DNA of 56,709 bases. It comes from CAZLNO01 sp964561005 (lineage in GTDB: Bacteria > Pseudomonadota > Alphaproteobacteria > Kiloniellales > Rhodovibrionaceae). Made by a program: the position numbers and the translations under genes. The stretch spans positions 1-56,709 of the forward strand of contig CAZLNO010000011.1 of NCBI GenBank assembly GCA_964561005.1. Direction: 5' to 3'. The number at the start of each line of letters is the position of its first letter. The stretch's first letter is position 1. A model generated the notes under the pieces. The model worked only from the letters and a program-made list of their open reading frames with translations. It was not told where the DNA came from and ran no database searches. Positions 24,617 to 36,210 of the stretch are shown one piece after another.

Positions 24617-26176
24617 CTAAGTGCTGCCTTGCAGCGAATCTGCCCCACAAGATGACGGAGGTCTGTTCCAAAGTTCTGAACGTAGCCTTTCGCGTTCATC
24701 TTCGCTAATAAGGGCAACATTGAACAAATGTTGGACCAGAGCAGTGTCGGCGACGTGCAGGGCTCCTGCGATAGTTCGCAACCGATCTGCAGCCATCGGA
24801 GCATTTGATTGTACGTGCTGCTGCAACAGCCTTGGCGGCATTAACAACCAAGCTGCAAAAGCATTCGCGCGTTTTTCAATCCCTCGCGACGCCCAAGGGC
24901 CACTTGCATGGGCAAGTCTTTGTGCTCGGCTCTGATCATGTAGGATGTGGCAAAGTTCATGCGCAATTGTAAAGCGACGCCCATCTTCATTGTGGTTATA
25001 TGGACTTCGGGTGTTGACAATGATCGAAGGGGAAAACCCTGCCCCCGCCAATGCCACGCCTCGAATGGCCTCAGTGTCGAATTCTTTTTGCGATATATCT
25101 ATATCAAGATGCCCGCAAAGTGAACGGATGTCGACGAATCCTCGAGGTGCAATTTGAAAATTTTCTTCTTCAAGACAGTCCAAGAGATCTTCAGCCAAAT
25201 CATAACCATCCTGCCAAGGTTTGTCGCGTAGAGGTGTATTCTCAATCAGGTCGCGTAGACGCAAAGAGGTGCCGCCATTTGTAGAGGCAATAAGAACGTC
25301 GCGCAAAATATTTATGTCATGGGTTGACAAATTCACGGATAGACCGCCGAACATTGCGACGGCGGGAGCTTCCGCTGTCGCATAAGGCGCACTAGGAGAA
25401 ATCTCCGGCTCCAACAGATCGTCGCGACCTTTTTCTTGGAACGAAGCGCGTACCCGGACAAGTAGCGCCTCTGCTACGTCAGCCGCATTGATGCGCTCTG
25501 GCTCGATGTTATTGAGCGAGTCGATCTTTTCAGCCAAGGCCCGCCAGTCCGCATTAAAGGCAGGGGTATCCAGCGCTGGGGGATTTTCTTTCACCCAGCA
25601 CAGCATCTGCCATAGTGGCTCGGCCACGTCCGATACGGGAAGTCGCGCAAAGCCGGGTTCGGTTTCAAAGGTGAATCCTTCGGGTGCGAACGGTGGCGGC
25701 GCGGTAGTCCAGGATAATTCCACATCATCGGCAAAACGGCGCAAAAATATATCACGGAACAATCCGCCGGACGCGGCACTCGCCAACCCATGGCGATGGT
25801 ACCAAGCCTCGGCGGCGTTCAACGATCCGGTCGCCGCCGGGCCAACCGAAGCAAAACGGGCGATTGCTCGGGTGCAAACCGCGGCCGCCGCGTCTTCGGA
25901 TTGTTCGGGCCAGGGAAAATGCTCTTCATGGAACAATGGAACCCAGTTGTCAGCGAGCCAATGGAGCAATGGTCCAAGATACCAGACGAGCCGGTCTTGA
26001 AAGTAATTTTGGATACGATGCGCCATAAGGTTTTCGCCCGCAAGGGTAAACACCAGCGCGCCCATCGACCAGCCGTGGTGCTTTGGCCGGTAATCGACCG
26101 ACTCGCTTTCCGGCACCCATTTGATGCCGACCTGAAACCGTTCATGGTTTCCGAACGAAATGAACTCATTCACCAT
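24617..26176 (-). CDS. Large protein with C-terminal ImmA/IrrE metallopeptidase domain
   Basis: The 519-residue protein's last third has the ImmA/IrrE (COG2856) zinc-peptidase signature: RRFTIAHELCHILHD, with HExxH at about 406-410, then EKRANAFAAWLLMP carrying the downstream acidic ligand. The first 380 residues do not match a family I know. They include an aromatic-rich part (about 20-90, WYLGPLLHWLADNW) and an acidic helical part (about 220-340). ImmA/IrrE proteases usually cleave a repressor to switch on mobile-element or stress genes. Start is ATG 26174-26176 (GTG three bases earlier possible). It overlaps the upstream small gene by 11 bp. GC is clearly lower than in neighbours, indicating transfer. 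Confidence 0.82.
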   Translation of the reverse strand: MVNEFISFGNHERFQVGIKWVPESESVDYRPKHHGWSMGALVFTLAGENLMAHRIQNYFQDRLVWYLGPLLHWLADNWVPLFHEEHFPWPEQSEDAAAAVCTRAIARFASVGPAATGSLNAAEAWYHRHGLASAASGGLFRDIFLRRFADDVELSWTTAPPPFAPEGFTFETEPGFARLPVSDVAEPLWQMLCWVKENPPALDTPAFNADWRALAEKIDSLNNIEPERINAADVAEALLVRVRASFQEKGRDDLLEPEISPSAPYATAEAPAVAMFGGLSVNLSTHDINILRDVLIASTNGGTSLRLRDLIENTPLRDKPWQDGYDLAEDLLDCLEEENFQIAPRGFVDIRSLCGHLDIDISQKEFDTEAIRGVALAGAGFSPSIIVNTRSPYNHNEDGRRFTIAHELCHILHDQSRAQRLAHASGPWASRGIEKRANAFAAWLLMPPRLLQQHVQSNAPMAADRLRTIAGALHVADTALVQHLFNVALISEDERERLRSELWNRPPSSCGADSLQGST

Positions 26177-26585
26177 CACTATTCAGCGCCCAGGTGACAT
26201 CGCGTTTTGGGTCGACGGTTTGCTGCGCTCGCATCCCCTGCTTGATCTCGCGCGAGCTTACCTGCCCCTTTGCGACAAGCCGTTGACGGACGCCTTCGGG
26301 CACGTCGCGCCATGGGATCGGATAGCCGTGCCAAGTGTTTCCTCCTGTGATTTGTCCACAGAAAGCAATTCCGCGCGCAGCGGCATAACGCTGACAGCCA
26401 TGCGCCACGCTGTTGGTCAGTAACTTTTGCGCTTCAGCCTTCGGCCACCCGTTCCAGCTCTCTGGCGCCGCGTTTCCAAAATGGCGTCCGTTCACTGTGT
26501 GCGTCCAATCCGGGCAAATTGACCCGAACGTGCCGCCGGGTATCCAGCGTTTGTGTTTCTTGATTCCAATATATTTCAGGGCCAT
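26166..26585 (-). CDS. Unknown small protein, partner of the ImmA/IrrE protein
   Basis: A 139-residue basic protein rich in Trp and Gly: MALKYIGIKKHKRWIPGG, ICPDWTH, then GNTWHGYPIPWRDVPEGVRQ and GQVSSREIKQGM. The N-terminal KKHKRW...G.CPxWTH and central WHGYP.PW.DVP.xxR patterns look like conserved blocks, but I cannot name the family. Its 3' end overlaps the ImmA/IrrE gene, so they form one operon. ATG at 26591 or TTG at 26603 are alternative starts. Same low GC as its partner. A substrate or regulator of the protease is a reasonable guess. Confidence 0.7.
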   Translation of the reverse strand: MALKYIGIKKHKRWIPGGTFGSICPDWTHTVNGRHFGNAAPESWNGWPKAEAQKLLTNSVAHGCQRYAAARGIAFCGQITGGNTWHGYPIPWRDVPEGVRQRLVAKGQVSSREIKQGMRAQQTVDPKRDVTWALNSDGE

Positions 26586-26630
26586 CGGCATCACCCCATC
26601 CAATCAAGCCGCTGATCCTCCGGGTAGGCT

Positions 26631-26804
26631 TCAGCTTTCATAAACAAAGGCTTCAAATTTCGCATCTACGGTTAACAGGCATGGGTGCGCCCGCAGGGCT
26701 TCCATCGAAAGTTGCTTCGTTATGTGACCATACCACTGACCGCCACTTCGAGCCAGAATCTTGAAAACTGCCTTGCGCGCGGTACACAGGGTGCCCATGG
26801 CCAT
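26631..26804 (-). CDS. Possible small ORF between pyc and the ImmA/IrrE cassette
   Basis: 57 codons start MAMGTLCTARKAVFKILA two bases after the pyc stop and end FEAFVYES. It lacks recognisable homology and sits at the GC transition, so it may be only the cassette boundary. It is reported because it would be the first gene of the low-GC operon (28 bp before the longest start of the next gene). Confidence 0.25.
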   Translation of the reverse strand: MAMGTLCTARKAVFKILARSGGQWYGHITKQLSMEALRAHPCLLTVDAKFEAFVYES

Positions 26805-26806
26805 CC

Positions 26807-30340
<3,534 letters not shown>

Positions 30341-30404
30341 CTTCGTACCTCGCGACGTCTTTGGCGTTGGGGGTGGGGCGTTGACGTGTTCGGGGCTGGC
30401 GTTG

Positions 30405-31142
30405 CTAGTACAGGCCCGTGTAGGCGCGCGGCCGGGCGGCGGCGACCACGTGGTTGACCATCGTGACGAAATCGAACACCGGCCGGCCCGTGGCCCGGTG
30501 GAAGACCTGGGCGTAGGGCGGCAGGTCGGCGCATTCCAGCAGGACGGCGCCGAGGTTCGGGTGTTCCTTCACGATCCGCTCGCCCAGCTCGAAGCACGCG
30601 GCAGCCAGTGCCTCGGTGTCCACCACGCCGCTGTCCTGCATGTAGGGCTCGTCGAACGCGGGGTAGGCGTCCATGCCGTAGACCGCCACGGGATCGTCGT
30701 CGCCCACCCGGGCCAGCCGCAGCAGCTCCCGCGACAGCCCGCCGCCCGAGGCGGTCACCACGGCGACCGGCTGGTCCGGGGCCAGTCCGGCGAGGATCAT
30801 CGGAAGCTGCAGCAGCGAGGAGAGGTGGACCGGGACCTTCACCGCCCGCGCCACCGGCCGCTGGAAGCGCAGCATGAAGCCGCAGTTCGTGGTGATGGCG
30901 CGCACGCCCTGCGCCTCCAGCCAGCGGGCGGCCGCGACGATGGAGTCCTCCAGCGTCGGGTCGGCCCGGTGGATCAGGCGATCGATGGTGCAGCCCTCGA
31001 CCTTGGTGTAGAGGACCGGGCAGTTCCAGGTGCTGGCATTGCCCACGTCGCCCGGCACGAAGGGCTGGTTGCAGTCGATCAGCAGGATGCCGAGCTCGTG
31101 CCCGTAGGCCTGCGCCTCGTCGCGTGTTCGATAGATCGCCAT
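30405..31142 (-). CDS. Aspartate/glutamate racemase family protein
   Basis: The 245-residue protein has the two-Cys pattern of Asp/Glu/hydantoin racemases: TTNCGFMLRF (about 85-94) and LLECADLPPY (about 205-214). N-terminal GILLIDCNQPFVPGDVGNA is also conserved in this subgroup. Start at 31140-31142 (MAIYRTRDE) is preferred over a longer in-frame start. It precedes pyc by 64 bp on the same strand. Substrate unknown; it does not look like EutA of ectoine utilisation loci despite the TRAP genes nearby. Confidence 0.82.
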   Translation of the reverse strand: MAIYRTRDEAQAYGHELGILLIDCNQPFVPGDVGNASTWNCPVLYTKVEGCTIDRLIHRADPTLEDSIVAAARWLEAQGVRAITTNCGFMLRFQRPVARAVKVPVHLSSLLQLPMILAGLAPDQPVAVVTASGGGLSRELLRLARVGDDDPVAVYGMDAYPAFDEPYMQDSGVVDTEALAAACFELGERIVKEHPNLGAVLLECADLPPYAQVFHRATGRPVFDFVTMVNHVVAAARPRAYTGLY

Positions 31143-31271
31143 TGCCGGTTCCGTCCGTTGCAAGCGCCTTGCCGCCAAGGCCTGCGCGCTTGGTAAATCA
31201 GACGCGCGCGCGGGAACCGACTCACGGCGACGGGGGTGCGTCGCTTTCCGTCCGGACTGACCGAAAGACCG

Positions 31272-31721
31272 CTACTTCACCGTGATCACGCTGCAGTGCG
31301 CCAGGGTGGAGACCTTGTGGCTGACCGAGCCGACCAGCAGTCCCGAGACGTCGCCCAGCCCGCGACTGCCCATGACGATGGCGTCGGCCTCCACCTCCTC
31401 GGCGGTGTTGGCGATGGTGCGCGCCGGCTGGCCCCGCTTCACGAAGGCCTCGATTCGCGGGATGTCGTGCTTCTCCGCGATGGCCCTGGCCTCGCCCAGG
31501 ATCTCCTCGGCCAACCCCTTCAGCTCGCTGTCGGTGTGCTGCGGCTCCAGGCTGCGCGTGGTGCGCACCAGGGAGTGCGTCGATTCCTGGACCCGCACGG
31601 TCTTGTAGACGGTGAGGATGGTCAGTTCCGCCCCGTACTTCTCGGCCAGGTCGGCCGCGAGCTCGACGGCGCGGCGGGCGTGCTCCGAGCCGTCGGTGGC
31701 CACCAGGATATGGTTGAACAT
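31272..31721 (-). CDS. Universal stress protein (UspA family)
   Basis: The 149-residue ATP-binding UspA-fold protein has the N-terminal HILVATDGSEHARRAVELA and the C-terminal nucleotide motif GSRGLGDVSGLLVGSVS (G2xG9xGS). It follows the DctM-type gene by 40 bp on the same strand. In Halomonas the usp gene teaD sits at the end of the ectoine TRAP operon teaABC and modulates uptake. The same arrangement and a TeaA-like binding protein here make that role likely. Confidence 0.92.
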   Translation of the reverse strand: MFNHILVATDGSEHARRAVELAADLAEKYGAELTILTVYKTVRVQESTHSLVRTTRSLEPQHTDSELKGLAEEILGEARAIAEKHDIPRIEAFVKRGQPARTIANTAEEVEADAIVMGSRGLGDVSGLLVGSVSHKVSTLAHCSVITVK

Positions 31722-31761
31722 CGTGGCTGTCTCCCTTGCGCCGGCGCGCGCCGCGGCCGCG

Positions 31762-33045
31762 TCAGTATCCGAAGGCCAGGTCCCGCAGGAACAGGGCCAG
31801 CCCGGGGAAGAAGATCAGGATCGCCGACACCGCGACCAGCATGGCGACGAAGGGCGGCGTCCCCTTGATCACGTCGAGATAGGGCCGGCGGAACACCGCG
31901 ATCGCCGTGAAGATGTCGCAGCCGAAGGGCGGCGTCGCCGAGCCGATCGCGGCCTGCAGCGTGACGATGACTCCCACCAGGATGGGATCGATCCCGGCCG
32001 CCTGGACGTAGGGCTTGAACAGCGGCACCAGGATCAGGATCACCACGATGGGGTCGACGAACATGCAGCCGACGAAGAAGGACACGGCGATGATCGCCAG
32101 GACCTGCCACTGCGCCATCGCCTCCATGCCCAGGCCGCCCAGCAGCGCCTGCGGGATCTGGGCGAAGGACACCGTCCAGGAGAAGGCGGTTCCCGCGGCC
32201 ACCAGGATGAACACCACCGCCGTGATCAGCCCGGTGGACATGGCGATCTGCGGCAGTTCCGAGACCTTGACGGAACGGAAGATCACCACCTCCAGCAGCA
32301 CGGCGTAGAGCACCGAGATCGCCGCCGCCTCGGTCGGCGAGAAGATGCCGGTGTAGATGCCGCCGACGATGATCACCGGGAATCCGAGCGGCAGCAGGGC
32401 GCTCTTGACCGCCTGCCAGCGCTGCGCCCAGTCCGCGCGCTCCTCCACCGGGACGTTCTTGAACTTGGCGTAGATCCAGCAATAGATCGAGAAGATCAGC
32501 AGGATGAACAGCCCCGGCCCGATGCCGGCGATGAACAGCTCGCCGATCGAGGCGCCGGCCACCACGCCGTAGATGATCATGCCGATCGACGGCGGGATCA
32601 AAAGCGCGATGTCGCTGGCGTTGATGGTCAGCGCGATGGTGAAGTCGTCGTTGTAGCCGGCCTTCAGCATCTTCGGCCGCAGCGGCCCGCCGATCGCCAC
32701 CACCGTGGCCTGGGTGGAGCCCGAGACCGCGCCGAACAGCGTGCAGCTCGCCGCCGTGGTGATCGCCAGGCCGCCGCGCAGGTGCCCGACGAAGCGCATC
32801 ACCAGGTCGAGCAGCCGGTCGGCCGCGTGGCCCTTGGTCACGATGTCGGCGGCGAAGATGAACATCGGCACCGCGATCAGCGCGACCGGCTGCACGCCGC
32901 CGATCATCTGCTGGATGATGATCTGCGGATCGATGCCGCCGAAGTAGAAGAAGAACCCGACCATCGCCGCGGCGATCAGCGGGATCATCATCGGAAATCC
33001 CAGCAGCAGCAGGACCACCATCACGATCACGAGGGTCGTCGCCAT
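31762..33045 (-). CDS. dctM: TRAP transporter large permease (DctM; TeaC/UehC-like)
   Basis: The 427-residue polytopic protein shows the DctM landmarks ASCTLFGAVSGSTQATVVAIG, PPSIGMIIYGVVAGASIGEL, GIYTGIFSPTEAAAISVLYA and ATPPFGCDIFTAIAVF. The ATG at 33043-33045 is preceded by GGAGAAGGT at ideal spacing, so it is preferred to the ATG at 33060. It is separated from the DctQ gene by about 30 bp and followed by usp. The binding protein is encoded divergently at 34239. Confidence 0.93.
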   Translation of the reverse strand: MATTLVIVMVVLLLLGFPMMIPLIAAAMVGFFFYFGGIDPQIIIQQMIGGVQPVALIAVPMFIFAADIVTKGHAADRLLDLVMRFVGHLRGGLAITTAASCTLFGAVSGSTQATVVAIGGPLRPKMLKAGYNDDFTIALTINASDIALLIPPSIGMIIYGVVAGASIGELFIAGIGPGLFILLIFSIYCWIYAKFKNVPVEERADWAQRWQAVKSALLPLGFPVIIVGGIYTGIFSPTEAAAISVLYAVLLEVVIFRSVKVSELPQIAMSTGLITAVVFILVAAGTAFSWTVSFAQIPQALLGGLGMEAMAQWQVLAIIAVSFFVGCMFVDPIVVILILVPLFKPYVQAAGIDPILVGVIVTLQAAIGSATPPFGCDIFTAIAVFRRPYLDVIKGTPPFVAMLVAVSAILIFFPGLALFLRDLAFGY

Positions 33046-33075
33046 ACCTTCTCCGCCCATTGCGCCCGTCCCCTC

Positions 33076-33675
33076 TTACATGCCGCCGCCGACGGTGGGA
33101 TCGCCTTCCTCGTAGGCGTCCACCTCGCTGTAGGAGATGTAGACCTCGTGCGCCCGCAGGTTGCGCACCACCGTCAGGAGATACTGGATGCCGGTAATGA
33201 TGAAGCCGATCGGCACCCACATGAAGGTGATCCAGATCGGCACCCGCAGCGCCGGCGTCACCGTGCCGCGCTCGACCAGGCCGCCGACGTAGTGAATCGA
33301 GTAGTACGCCAGCACGAACATGATGCCGCCGGTCACCGCGGCGATGACGGTCATCATCACCTTCTGCAGGCTGTGGCCGAGCTGGTCGTAGATCGCCGAC
33401 ATGCGGATGTGGCGCCCCTTGCGCGAGGCGTAGCCGAGGCCGACCCAGGTGACCAGCACGATCAGGAACTGGTTCAGCTCCTCGGAAAAGTAGATGCTCT
33501 GATTGAAGAGGTTGCGGCCGAACACGTTGGCGATCGTGTTGATCGCCATCAGAATGATGCCGTAACCCAGAACGTACCTCTCGAAGGTCTCCAGGCCCCG
33601 GTCGACGACGTTCAGGATGCGTATCGGCGGGGTGTCCTGCCCGGCAGTGTCCGTCTTGCTTGCATTGGCGTCCAT
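33076..33675 (-). CDS. dctQ: TRAP transporter small permease (DctQ; TeaB/UehB-like)
   Basis: The 199-residue protein has a 30-residue polar N terminus and four membrane helices. The typical DctQ stretch NQSIYFSEELNQFLIVLVTW is present. The C-terminal tail (HEVYISYSEVDAYEEGDPTV) is acidic. It is the first gene of the minus-strand unit dctQ-dctM-usp, starting opposite the dctP gene with a 563-bp shared upstream region. Confidence 0.9.
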   Translation of the reverse strand: MDANASKTDTAGQDTPPIRILNVVDRGLETFERYVLGYGIILMAINTIANVFGRNLFNQSIYFSEELNQFLIVLVTWVGLGYASRKGRHIRMSAIYDQLGHSLQKVMMTVIAAVTGGIMFVLAYYSIHYVGGLVERGTVTPALRVPIWITFMWVPIGFIITGIQYLLTVVRNLRAHEVYISYSEVDAYEEGDPTVGGGM

Positions 33676-34238
33676 GCGGCCAAGTCCACTTGTCTACCAG
33701 ATCAATGCGGATTTGTCGGATCGGCCGCGTCGTCTGCACACGATCCCGCGAGGCTGCCGATCCGCCACCGTCCGAATGCCTGCCCTGTACCGCGTTATTG
33801 CTATGACATTCGTTTGCGGGAGGCACTATCCGAAGGTTGGGCGGGTCTGTCAACGCGGCGCTGCGGTCCGGCGGCGGGCCGGGCGTCACCGCTGCGGATG
33901 CCGGGTGGTCGCGGCTCGACTCTGGAATTTCAATACGTTAGCGTGATCGCCGCGGTCGCCAGGCAGAAGGAATTTCGGCAACAGGCCGACTTCGCGAAAA
34001 ATCTCACCGGGCCGTGCCGGTGCTTTGAAAACACCATCTTCCCTCGCGTTGCTAGCCTAACTGGTGTTCAATGAGCCGACGCGGCCCCGAGGCGCTCCGG
34101 GCGTGCCGGGGCCCGCCCGCGAGCCGCAAGCCCGCCGGCGCACGGCCGGAAACGCTCCGGCGGTTCGATCGGGCTGTTTTTTCGCGGGTGGCGGCGCAAT
34201 GGATCGCATGGGGAAACGCCAACAGGGAGGCGTATGAC
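33676..34238. promoter_or_regulatory. Divergent upstream region of the second TRAP system
   Basis: A 563-bp space without credible genes lies between divergent dctQ-dctM-usp and dctP. It must carry promoters in both directions. The plus-strand leader ends with a strong AGGGAGG site at 34223-34229. Its length suggests operator sites, possibly for the AsnC/Lrp protein encoded downstream, but no clear palindrome was found by eye. Confidence 0.45.
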
Positions 34239-35276
34239 ATGAAACGTTATCTTGACTGGAGTCTCGGGGCGGCCGCGGCCGCCGTGGTCGCGGTGGCCGG
34301 CCTGACAGGCCCGGCGGCCGCGCAGCAGTGGAAGTTCACGCTGGAGGAGGTCGACGGCAGCGTCCAGGACGCCTATGCCGAGGAGTTCAAGAAGCGCCTG
34401 GAGGAGAAGACCGGGGCCGAAGTGTCCATCAACATCTTCCCCTACGGGACGCTGGGCACCTCGACGCAGCTCACCGAGCTGGCGGCCAACGGGGCGGTGC
34501 AGTTCACCAACGCCTCGCCGGGGCACCTCGGCAAGTTGATCCCGGAAATTCAGGTCTTCTCCATTCCCTATCTCCTCTCCAAGCACAACGAGTGCAACAA
34601 GGAGATCCTGGGCGGCAGCGAGGTGCTTTACGAGAGCCTGGAGGACGACTTCGAATCCCAGAACCTGAAGCTGCTGACGATGTATCCCGAGGGCGAGATG
34701 GTCTGGACCGCCAAGCGGAAGATCACCAGCCCCGAGGATTTCAATAACTTCAAGATGCGCACCATGACCTCGCCGCTGCTGGTCACGGCCTACGAGGCCT
34801 TCGGCGCCAACCCGACGCCGATGCCGTATTCGGAGGTCTACTCCGGCCTGCAGCTCGGCCAGATCGACGGCCAGGTGAACCCGATCTTCGCCATCGAGGA
34901 GATGAAGTTCTACGAGGTCCAGGAGTACATGATCTGGGCCGGCCAGCAGCAGTTCGTGACCACCGTGGTCGCCAACCGCGACTTCTACGAGGGCCTGTCG
35001 GATGAGCACAGGAAGGCCGTCGACGAGACCGTGGACGAGATGGTCGACGTGATCTTCCGCATCCAGGACCAGTACAACCAGGAGCGCCTGGAGAAGATCA
35101 AGAACAACTCCGACATCGAGATGATCCGCCTCGACGACGAGCAGCGCAAGCCGTTCCGCGAGCGCGCCAAGCAGGTGGAGGCGAAGTTCGTCGAGATGGT
35201 CGGCGAGGACGGCGAGAAGGTCCTCAACGCCCTGAAGGACGAGATCGCGGCCTGCGAGGCCCGCATCGAGAGCTGA
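34239..35276 (+). CDS. dctP: TRAP transporter substrate-binding protein (TeaA/UehA-like, ectoine-type)
   Basis: The 345-residue DctP-family protein has a signal peptide (MKRYLDWSLGAAAAAVVAV... cleaved after AAA near residue 27). From memory of the Halomonas ectoine-binding protein TeaA, several blocks correspond closely: QFTNASPGHLGKLIPEIQVF, LLTMYPEGEMVWTAKRKITS, RTMTSPLL, SEVYSGLQLGQIDGQVNPIF and ERAKQVEAKFVEM. The NPIF motif is followed by Ala where I recall Trp in TeaA, so the ligand may be a related solute rather than ectoine. AGGGAGG precedes the start. It serves the DctQM pair encoded on the other strand. Confidence 0.88.
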   Translation: MKRYLDWSLGAAAAAVVAVAGLTGPAAAQQWKFTLEEVDGSVQDAYAEEFKKRLEEKTGAEVSINIFPYGTLGTSTQLTELAANGAVQFTNASPGHLGKLIPEIQVFSIPYLLSKHNECNKEILGGSEVLYESLEDDFESQNLKLLTMYPEGEMVWTAKRKITSPEDFNNFKMRTMTSPLLVTAYEAFGANPTPMPYSEVYSGLQLGQIDGQVNPIFAIEEMKFYEVQEYMIWAGQQQFVTTVVANRDFYEGLSDEHRKAVDETVDEMVDVIFRIQDQYNQERLEKIKNNSDIEMIRLDDEQRKPFRERAKQVEAKFVEMVGEDGEKVLNALKDEIAACEARIES

Positions 35277-35316
35277 GGCTCCCGCCCCGGCGCAAGGCCG
35301 GGATCCGAGGGTCGAG

Positions 35317-35351
35317 GCGCGGGGTCGGGCCTTTCCGGCCCCGCGCTTTTT
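35317..35351 (+). terminator. Rho-independent terminator after dctP
   Basis: Stem GCGCGGGG/CCCCGCGC (35317-35324 with 35339-35346), with extra pairing inside, is followed directly by TTTTT. It lies 40 bp after the dctP stop, so the AsnC/Lrp gene is probably transcribed separately. Confidence 0.85.
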
Positions 35352-35387
35352 CGCCATGCTGAGGTCGTGTTCGTGCTCGGCGCGCCC

Positions 35388-35912
35388 ATGAAGTTCGATT
35401 CCTACGACATCAAGATTCTCGCCACGCTGCAGCGCGATGGCCGCATCACCAAGCTCAAGCTCGCGGAGGCGATCGGGCTGTCGCCCAGCCCGTGCTGGGA
35501 GCGCATGCGCCGCCTGCAGGACGCCGGGCTGATCCGCGGCTTCCACGCCGACATCGACGTGGCTCGGGTGGTGCGCACCACCACGGTGTACGTCGAGGTC
35601 ACGCTGCAGAACCACGCCGCCGAGGACTTCGCCCGCTTCGAGGCGGCGATCCAGGAGGTGCCCGAGATCGTGGAATGCCAGGCGATCGGCGGCGGCGCCG
35701 ACTACATCATGAAGGTCGTCACCACCGACATCGAGGCCTACCAGGAGCTGATCGACCGCCTGCTGGAGTCCGAGATCGGCATCGGGCGCTATTTCACCTA
35801 CATCGTCACCAAGCCGGTCAAGCCACCGCGCGGCGCGCCGCTGGAGCACCTGCTGGCGCAGGCCGGCGCCCGCCAGGCCGCGGGCGGCGCGGGGTCCAGC
35901 CGCCAGGGGTGA
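35388..35912 (+). CDS. Lrp/AsnC family transcriptional regulator
   Basis: The 174-residue protein has an N-terminal winged helix-turn-helix (MKFDSYDIKILATLQRDGRI, KLAEAIGLSPSPCWERMRRL) and a C-terminal RAM ligand-binding domain (TVYVEVTLQN, IVECQAIGGGADYIMKV). The ATG at 35388 gives the normal Lrp start; a GTG at 35367 is possible. It sits between the TeaA-like gene and the dehydrogenase/aminotransferase genes. This matches the asnC (DoeX-type) position in ectoine-catabolic loci and suggests an amino-acid-responsive control of the cluster. Confidence 0.9.
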   Translation: MKFDSYDIKILATLQRDGRITKLKLAEAIGLSPSPCWERMRRLQDAGLIRGFHADIDVARVVRTTTVYVEVTLQNHAAEDFARFEAAIQEVPEIVECQAIGGGADYIMKVVTTDIEAYQELIDRLLESEIGIGRYFTYIVTKPVKPPRGAPLEHLLAQAGARQAAGGAGSSRQG

Positions 35913-35933
35913 GCGACCGCAAGTGGGCATTCG

Positions 35934-35959
35934 CCGGTCGGGGTCTTGACCCCGACCGG
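35934..35959. repeat. Perfect 11-bp-stem hairpin, copy 1 of a two-copy element
   Basis: CCGGTCGGGGT/ACCCCGACCGG encloses CTTG, 22 bp after the AsnC/Lrp stop. A near-identical hairpin lies at 39419-39444. No T run follows, so it is better read as a dispersed palindrome than as a terminator. The rest of 35960-36210 shows no gene. Confidence 0.55.
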
Positions 35960-36210
35960 AACGGTTTCGTCACGGACAGCGGAAAAACGTTCGGGGCGCG
36001 GACGGAGCCCGCGCCCCGCAAGAGGCTCCCGGCTCGTCGCGCGCCGATATTCTCTCCCGCTCCCACGGCCCCGCCGAAAATCCCTCTGCCGCGCCGGGCG
36101 CCTTTGAAGACACCTTCTGCGCCGTCCTTGTTACACCAAGAGTTGAGGTCAACCGGCAGGTCGGGGCGCGCCGGACGGCGCCGGCCCCGCGACGCTGATG
36201 GGAGGATGCC

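Noticed and set aside
30405..31142. EutA of an ectoine utilisation cluster
   Set aside because: It shares only the general Asp/Glu racemase Cys pattern; the N-terminal and central motifs differ from what I know of EutA, and eutB/eutC are absent.
31612..34074. Long open frames on both strands overlapping the second TRAP permease genes
   Set aside because: They are His/Arg/Asp-rich shadows of dctM and dctQ, which carry clear family motifs.
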